From Schistosoma mansoni (taxonomy: Eukaryota; Platyhelminthes; Trematoda; Strigeidida; Schistosomatidae), in assembly GCF_000237925.1 (NCBI RefSeq), contig NC_031502.1, positions 14,682,434 through 14,746,433 of the forward strand: 64,000 nt of DNA. Direction: 5' to 3'. Both the position numbers and the translations under genes were made by a program. Of this stretch, positions 57,290 through 64,000 are shown piece after piece; within the stretch, counting starts at the first letter, position 1; every line of letters begins with the position of its first letter. The notes under the pieces were generated by a model that saw only the letters and a program-made list of their open reading frames with translations, searched no databases and was not told where the DNA came from.

Positions 57290-60200
57290 CAGCTGGACAT
57301 GATGGAAATTTTATCCTGTCTGAGAAATTTCAAGACACTGAATGGTCAGAATTTGAATGCTACCATCGGATACGAATTTCGAACCAGCCTTTCTGGAGAC
57401 ACGTGTGCCATTCATAATGGCCCCCTCGAATGTTCTCACACCAACTCAAATCGAATGACAGATAGGTTACCATTGTCTTTAGAAATGCTCAGGACCAATG
57501 TTTGTTGTCTATTCGAGACCCGTATTCAGGCTCTAATGAATTACTACAAATTCTCCCTCCAACTTTAGCTTCGAAAAACTTGTTTCGAGAGCGGTTGTCT
57601 GAGGACCCTGTGGCAGCTTCGTCTGGTTCTGTTGACTCTTCTTTCACATTAAGGGCCAGAGCTGAGGTAGAACTTATAGAAATGATCACCACTAGCGGTC
57701 GATTATGTCCGGCTAGACTAGAAAGTGAGAGGAAACCGGTTTTATAAACAATGTTTTTTCATTACCTACGCCTACACCATGACAGATGGCTGACCGGATG
57801 CGACCAAGCATGAAAGCACGTTCAACAGACATTGTAGTACTAGCCGGGGACTTGAATATACGGGTCGGGTGTCTAGGCACATATGATATGACATTAACAC
57901 CGTTGGACGCCGGCCCAGTGGTCTAGAGGTTAAGAGTTTGCGCGCAAGACTGATAGATCCTGATTTCGAATCTCGCGAAGCGGGATCAGGGATGCGCACT
58001 GCTAAGGAGTCTCACATCAGGACGGAACGGCCGCCCAGTGCTTCCAGGTTTTCCATAGCGGTCTAGTTTCAATTGACTCATGATTTCAACTATAACATAT
58101 GATAGTCATTTGGGTAGCAAACGAGGACTTTTCGGTTGCAGATCAGATGACGATAACCACCTGGTACAACTTTGAGTAAAAAAAAACTCGTTTCTAGCCA
58201 GCACTAACTATCGGCAATCATAACGATGTGTTACCTGGTGTCATCCCTCTGCATCTCAAGCCTAGACTCAGGTTGACCACATCGAGATCAGTTGCTGCTG
58301 GTATGGTTGTGTACAGATCTGCCACTTCTGTCTTAGTACTTATCTGGACTTTGACCATCTACATTTTTGTGCTAATTTTACCCCACGTTTCAGTGGTCGG
58401 CAAATTCACCTTACTAAACAGATTGCTGTCCACGAGTCGGTTGCAGCTTTGTTGCAACTAAATATCTAACCGAGCTAGGGATGGCTACACTAGCATGACG
58501 CCGTGGAAATACAGAGCAAAGTAGCCCGTGGCATTGCAAAACGTCCCGCTTACAACTTTTGGGCTATTCACAGCTTGTTGGATCAGTCCGGTTTACTCCG
58601 GTCAACTGGCAGTTTGACCACAAACAGAGATTGTTGCACAATCGACTAGTACAAAACTTGGGCAAAGACAGAGAAGCCGGATGATTGGAACGTGCTAGCG
58701 AGTCGGAAGTAGCAGCTGCGTCTGATAACTGGTAAAAGCTCTCTCAGATCATCTCAGGCACTGGCACCATGAAGTTCTGTGTGATTGAAACAGTCCGTGA
58801 AGTCGATGATGTGCCATTCAACAGTATCAATGGGCAAAGTTTCTCGTGGAACAGTTCTGCCTGTCTCTGGCCTCTTGAACATATACCAGATCGTCCTGTC
58901 CTCCATGGTCGGTGTTAACTGATCCGGATAACAAGGCAGATATCTGTAAAGAAGTCCGAAACTTGAAGCACTACCAGATCCAGATGATGTCACTTTACGT
59001 ATAGTGAAAGTTAGGACAGCCTACAACAGTGTAGACCAACTGTAGATGCCAAACTAAGGTTTGGGATGATTAATAATTTCCTAGACTGTTTAAATGCGCA
59101 TCATTGCACAGTTGAAATCAAAACAAGGTAATTGGGTAAGTGACGGTTCTAAACAAGTATTACCACTCAGTTAATCACACAATAACTGTTCAATCAGTAG
59201 TCAAATGAAGTGCAGATTCGTTCGAAAGTTAATATTTAGCTGCGTTATGATACGGAGTGTTACCAATCCTGGAAGTGGCTTCATTACACAATCAAAAATG
59301 CGAAATTGCAGTCAATGAGAGCAATACAATGAAAAAAGGGTTAAGATAACCAACACAGATAATCTCTGTCGAATGATCGGGGGCCTACCCAGGTGAGACG
59401 GGAATGGTGTGGCCAACAGCTATCTTCGAAGTCATGCTTCGAGACCAGCATTTAACGTGGATTACACCTCCAACTTATCAAAGTATTATGGCTGCTTTGA
59501 AGACCGTATAACACAAAGGACGTTATTAAGGGAATATATTATTGAGAATGGGCACAGAGAAGATAGTGAGACCACCACCTCATGGGCCAGTCCATGGCAT
59601 ACAATTAACTAATGCGCACTGGTTGTGCTTGACCATAACAGGGATCGACTATCTGTTCGATACTCATTGACCCAACTGCCGGATTACTTGATTAACACCC
59701 AGTGACACTTCACTGGCCCTACAATCGGAACGAAATAATATGGCTACCGCAAGGACTAAGTATCAATTAAAACAATGCAAACCTAGTTTGAGAAAATCAT
59801 GTAAACTCAGTGAAAGCGTAAGGAAAACAAAAACCACAATATAACATAATTGGTCCCATTTCAAATGGACTAAAAATGATCAACAGAATGTACATATAAA
59901 GGAATCAAGAGGAACAAGTTACAAGTGTGTACTTGGAGGGATTTTCATACACGGAACCTTCAAAATGGATCTTACACCAACTTAATAGCTATCGAGATGT
60001 GATTGTCTAGCTTTAGAAAGCTGAATTTACAACACGTTCTGATGTATGGTTGTGAAACCTAGTCTCTGAGTTGAGTATGTTAAGTAACTGTCTGTGTTTG
60101 ACTACCTTAGCCCCTAAAGGATTGTCAGCACCCAGTAGCAACACCATGTTGAGAGTGCAGAGGTTCGGCATCGTGTGTTCTGGCACAGAGATGATAATTC

Positions 60201-60510
60201 ATTTAGTGCCAACATCTTGAGATACCGGCTTCAGTGGTTTGGACATGTAAAACGAATGTCATTCGAGCGAGTTCCATGGCATGTGTCGTGCATTATTTGA
60301 CGACTCTGAGGCTGTTTGGAAATATCTGAGAGGTGATTGGAGTATGACATATTGTCGTGGTATAAAAGAGTGCTGTACAGGACTGTCTTCTGTTCGTTAT
60401 TTACGCTTTCCTGGTTCAGGTCTTAAAGATTAAGTAACTCGGTGATTTGAGACGGTATCAGATATGGGTGAGAATAGAAGTCAGTAGAGATACTACCGTA
60501 ACTCTCTTTA
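57290..60510 (+). mobile_element. Decayed RTE-type LINE (third family copy) with nested SINE
   Basis: The 5' part has ETRIQALMN in one frame and ELLQILPPTLASKNLFRERL in the next, and then SSFTLRARAEVELIE. The endonuclease core reads DIVVLAGDLNIRVGCLG (about 57825-57875). After the nested SINE it resumes HLGSKRGLFGCRSDDNHLVQ, TWCHPS and DHIEIS in changed frames. A linker is seen near 58750-59000 and no reverse transcriptase block was recognised. The 3' end is clear: LLYGCET-like LMYGCET (about 60040), RYRLQWFGHVKRMSFERVPW (60220-60280) and CRGIKECCTGLSSVR (about 60350-60400). Different from the SR2-like copies. Confidence 0.75.
57879..58104 (+). mobile_element. SINE inserted in the LINE endonuclease, 10-bp target duplication
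   Basis: ACATATGATA at 57879-57888 is repeated at 58095-58104, bracketing a 206-bp SINE (57889-58094). The SINE has the tRNA-like half (CGGCCCAGTGGTCTAGAGG, B-box region TTTCGAATC) and the hammerhead half. The ribozyme is dead at three points: CTAAGGA for CTGANGA, GGAA for GAAA and GCC for the GTC cleavage triplet. The LINE reading resumes right after, so this shows the order of insertion. Confidence 0.9.
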
Positions 60511-63500
60511 TAAAAGTGAAAGTAACTTCTCGAACTGGAAGAACTCTTCCGTGAGGTACTTCCTCTAATTGAACTGCTTCTTTCACTATTGTGATCATTA
60601 TCGTAGTCATTATTACTATTACCTCACTCTCATATACACTAATTCACACTAATTGTTACTCCTCCTTTTTATTACGCTCACTTTTCTTTCTCTTTCTCTT
60701 CACAACCTCAACTTTGTTGTGTGGTGCATATATATTTTGATGCCACTGTATCAACGTTTATTAGTTCAAATAGATAAATAGATAGCTAAGTACATAGGCT
60801 GTGACGCTATGTGGGCACAAACCTTGACTGTTGATCTGTTGTGGTATTGGTTTCCAACCTCACGACATTTGCAGCTGAACAGACCTTAGCTGGGAAGATT
60901 CTCAGTCACCGCTCAGCACCATAGAGATTGTCCGAGACACGAAAATACTTTGTCAGCATAGAATGGCTCGCCTTCTCATAATTAATATATATTCTATCCC
61001 CAGTCCAAATTTATTCTTCAAAAGTGCTAATCGTACTGCTGAAAATCACGTAGGATGGGTCAGTATAGATTGTGAGGTGGCTTCCACGTTAGATGTTACA
61101 GATTGGGTAGTCACATCATGGTAGACCTAAAATTAGGGATTAGGTCTACTATTCTAGTATCAAGGATAAATGCACTTAATATCAACTCAGAAAATAACTA
61201 TGCAAGCCTTTGTCTAACTCTTTTCGATGGAAGCAACAAAGTCAAAACCAGTGTGAAACGGCTACAAATTTATTTATAAAAGCACTTATCTACTGCAACA
61301 TCTGATCGCCGTCCAGTTGAAATGAAGGATACGGAGTACAAGGGGTCACCATATATATCAGCATATTTTTTAAAGTAACAATGCGGTTCAAAATGTTGTT
61401 TGCTAAGCTAATGAAGTCTGGATAGGATTGTTTCACCGTAAATAACGTTAAAGGCTTGATCAACGATGTTAACTGCCCTATTGGCCTGATATAAAGGATT
61501 AACCACCTTCCACAGCTGTTAGTTAGGGGTTCAGAATTCGATACACAGTATAAGTGGCAAGTGAAATGAATGAGTGATTCAGTGCAAGGTGATATGTTCC
61601 TAGTCGGGGAGTTTGTGGTGACAAATATCTGTGCTTATAGAAAAAACGAGGACTTTGTTACTTTAAAGCAGCTTCTGACTCTGAGGAGCTAGCTATACGT
61701 TCTGATTGATGGTAAAAAGGTTCAATTATAGGTTGTGAACAACTCGGTCACTTAAATAAATCTCATATATTTTCTAAAAGTAATCAGGTAGATGAGAAGG
61801 CGATGCATTTCGTTGATATTCTTGCAAATAAAGCAGTGTTAATTGTAAATTTAAAGTGTACCAACCACGATACATCTGGTAAATGACTGCCAAAATATCA
61901 ATTATAATGGAAAGATGGAAGTCACTGTTCCACTGGTTTATATACTTAAGGTTCAAATAAAAGTACAGTTGGACTAAACGTTAATTCTCGTCAGCCTCTG
62001 GGTATCGCTGAAATTATTAGTCTTATGACCGTCACCACTCAAGACAAGAAACGAGAGGATTACATTGAATGTCATCCAGTACTGTGCACTCTCCAATGAT
62101 TACATCACATCACTTCGGTATCCAACACTGTGTTTTCCTTGCTACGTTTTAAGAATCTGAACAATTTAAAAATACTTTTTCTTTTAAATCTCCTTCATCC
62201 GTATACTCCTTTATTCACTTAAGGTCAAACTATCTGCTTGTTTTCTGTCACTCACCTGAATACACTCACGTAACAATCTATGTAACAAGAGAGAATGACG
62301 TTAAATGATCGTACTCTTATTCCTCCATCGCCGATGACTTGACGAGACTTAAATATTGTCTGCTCTTCTGCTTGTCCTTTTCCATTCCTTTCTCACTATC
62401 ATCATGACACCATCCGAAACACATGTATGTGACCTATGACTCTTTTCTACCACTTAATTGACATTTCCTATGCATCAAGTAGATCTATATTTTTTCTATT
62501 AGAAGCCTGTCGTGTGTTATTTGAAGAATACTAACAAGAAGTACCAAATAATGTTTAAAAAATGGCGTTTGTTACTAGTGAACATGAACAGTCCGATGAT
62601 CTCTTCAGGTAAACCTACTAGTACGTTGGGATCCATTTGGATCGTAACAGACATTCGGCAAACGACTTTCTTGGCCGTATTTTCATCAATTCTCGTGCAC
62701 GTTGTGCTGATGGTTGCTATTTTTATGTGAAAATTTAGTTTTCATTTTCATTGGTTTGGTTGGAAGACTTTTCGTACATCTCGGAAGTATGTTTTACAGC
62801 CACGGTCGCCTATCTCCCTTTATAGTCGTTCACTATTGTTTGGGTACTTCAGTAGCACAGCAGCAATGGACCTCTCTGCCTAAGTAGATGCCCAGTCACT
62901 TGTCACAACTGCAGAAAGTTAATGTACTAAAATTATTTCCACCATTAACACGGTGTTTTTGGGGAACTGGTTTTTGGACGCTCTTTTTTCTACTTTTCGT
63001 AGCTTGTGTCCAACACTAACAAAAAAGGCGTGGGTTAAAATGAAATCTCTGTTGTTTTATGAAGTACTGACGTCAGATAGTCAAGTCGAGAGATTGATCC
63101 TGAACATGCGGCCTCGGGATGAATCAATATGTCCTAGTTTGTGGTTTCTACACAGTACCATGTGAAAACTTTGGGTTGTTCACTTCTATGGCAAGACTGA
63201 ATGTTCGCCCCTGCTGCTATGCTATTGGAACTGGTGGGAACACTAGTACATACTTCTTGATAAATCGGAGGGTCCCTATTATACTACACTATGACCAGTG
63301 CTACATAACGTTATACTTCACATATAGCTGCACTCTCTGCTACTACTGTTGGCTATCTATCTTGAAAGAGACCGTCGAAGACCTAATAATGCCTTACAGT
63401 ATAGTTTCTACAATACATTTTTCCTCCTAACATCTACTTTGTAACGTTGAGTTAGCGAGAACTGTGGTGAATGTCATGTCTAGTGAAGCTCAAATACTTA

Positions 63501-64000
63501 CTGATACACTCAGTTCTTAACACAGATGAGTAGGAAATTACAGAAACTAACAATAACGTGGACAAACTGTTGACAGCTTCTCTAAGAAATCCAAAGAATA
63601 ACAAGACGTTTATCCAGAGCTCAGTTCCTGAGAATTAATCGCGAAATTTATCCCGAAATTCCGCAAGTATTTGACTGAAATGATGAATAATTATTGATGA
63701 TTGTACAGATAACCAAAATGGGATTGTAAGTCCAACGCCTCAAAGAAGATGGATTTGTTAGCCAACCGACTGAATGTTCATCAGGCAATTAGAGCCTTTA
63801 TTCATACGAAAAGTATGTATCTGGGATGACTTAATATATCAGAAAAAAAGTTTAATTACAGTCAAAATGGTTGTGCTTTCATTATTAGAGTATATCTTAG
63901 CTATTATTAGACAATTTGTTGCACTCACCAGTACTAAGTTGAAGTAACCCCCTGATACATTATGTTCAACCTGAACTACACTGGTAACTGAAAGGCATTT
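60511..64000. other. No gene recognised; 3' flank of LINE and unassigned sequence
   Basis: The T/C-rich stretch at 60590-60720 probably is the LINE 3' untranslated tail. Open frames at 62512-62730, 62953-63165 and 63119-63430 have no recognisable motif and conflicting frames. They could be traces of another decayed element. Confidence 0.35.

Noticed and set aside
56200-61150. Weak similarity between about 56290-56350 and 61080-61150 as a dispersed repeat
   Set aside because: Only scattered short matches could be aligned by eye; too weak to call.
62512-63430. Frames that might be exons of a membrane protein
   Set aside because: The hydrophobic stretch near 62650-62725 has no matching splice partners, and neighbouring frames conflict; more likely decayed repeat.
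1-64000. CRISPR arrays, rRNA, ordinary tRNA genes, bacterial-type operons
   Set aside because: None seen. The only pol III-like boxes belong to SINEs and the DNA is clearly metazoan.

Overview
The window is nuclear DNA of a parasitic flatworm, almost certainly a Schistosoma blood fluke; I cannot fix the species. The evidence is a CsRn1/Boudicca-type Gypsy retrotransposon with a tRNA-Trp primer site, SR2-like RTE LINEs, tRNA-related SINEs of the Sm-alpha type that carry a hammerhead ribozyme, a Penelope-like GIY-YIG element, high A+T content, and host genes made of short exons in long repeat-filled introns.

Layout. 1-14.6 kb: the 3' two thirds of an otopetrin (proton channel) gene on the + strand. 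Four exons were placed (2056-2204, 6333-6611, 10057-10614, 13420-14301), all joined in phase 0. Upstream exons for the first membrane segments lie before the window or were not found. A 200-base assembly gap sits at 38-237. The first placed intron holds a Penelope-like element with an inverted terminal fragment, and a SINE inserted in it has an intact-looking hammerhead core. 14.6-21.5 kb: no gene recognised; a Cys-rich relic lies on the minus strand near 18 kb. 21.5-26.8 kb: a complete, young Gypsy element (two 326-bp LTRs differing at 2 sites, 4-bp target duplication) whose gag and pol carry two frameshifts and two stop codons. 26.8-32.3 kb: intergenic, with an RTE fragment and a solo LTR.

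32.3-47.5 kb: a complete cilia/flagella gene, CFAP53 (CCDC11), on the minus strand. Seven exons join in frame to 497 residues. Its introns hold an SR2-like LINE with a probable target duplication, Penelope and SINE pieces, and two inverted copies of an unclassified repeat of about 420 bp. Its last exon sits in the loop of a 545-bp inverted repeat whose arms look identical base for base. 50-64 kb: a graveyard of decayed elements: a CR1/Jockey-like LINE tail, an old LTR, a 5'-truncated RTE LINE, a second and much older Gypsy, and a third LINE with a SINE inserted in its endonuclease.

Only two host genes are supported, and nothing in the sequence links them. Most of the rest is transposon-derived. 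The observations most worth checking are the perfect inverted repeat around the last CFAP53 exon, the ribozyme-like motifs in SINE and Penelope copies (including a fold-back with a 24-bp palindrome), a LINE frame with 17 stops and only one frameshift, and the long charged C-terminal tail of the otopetrin.
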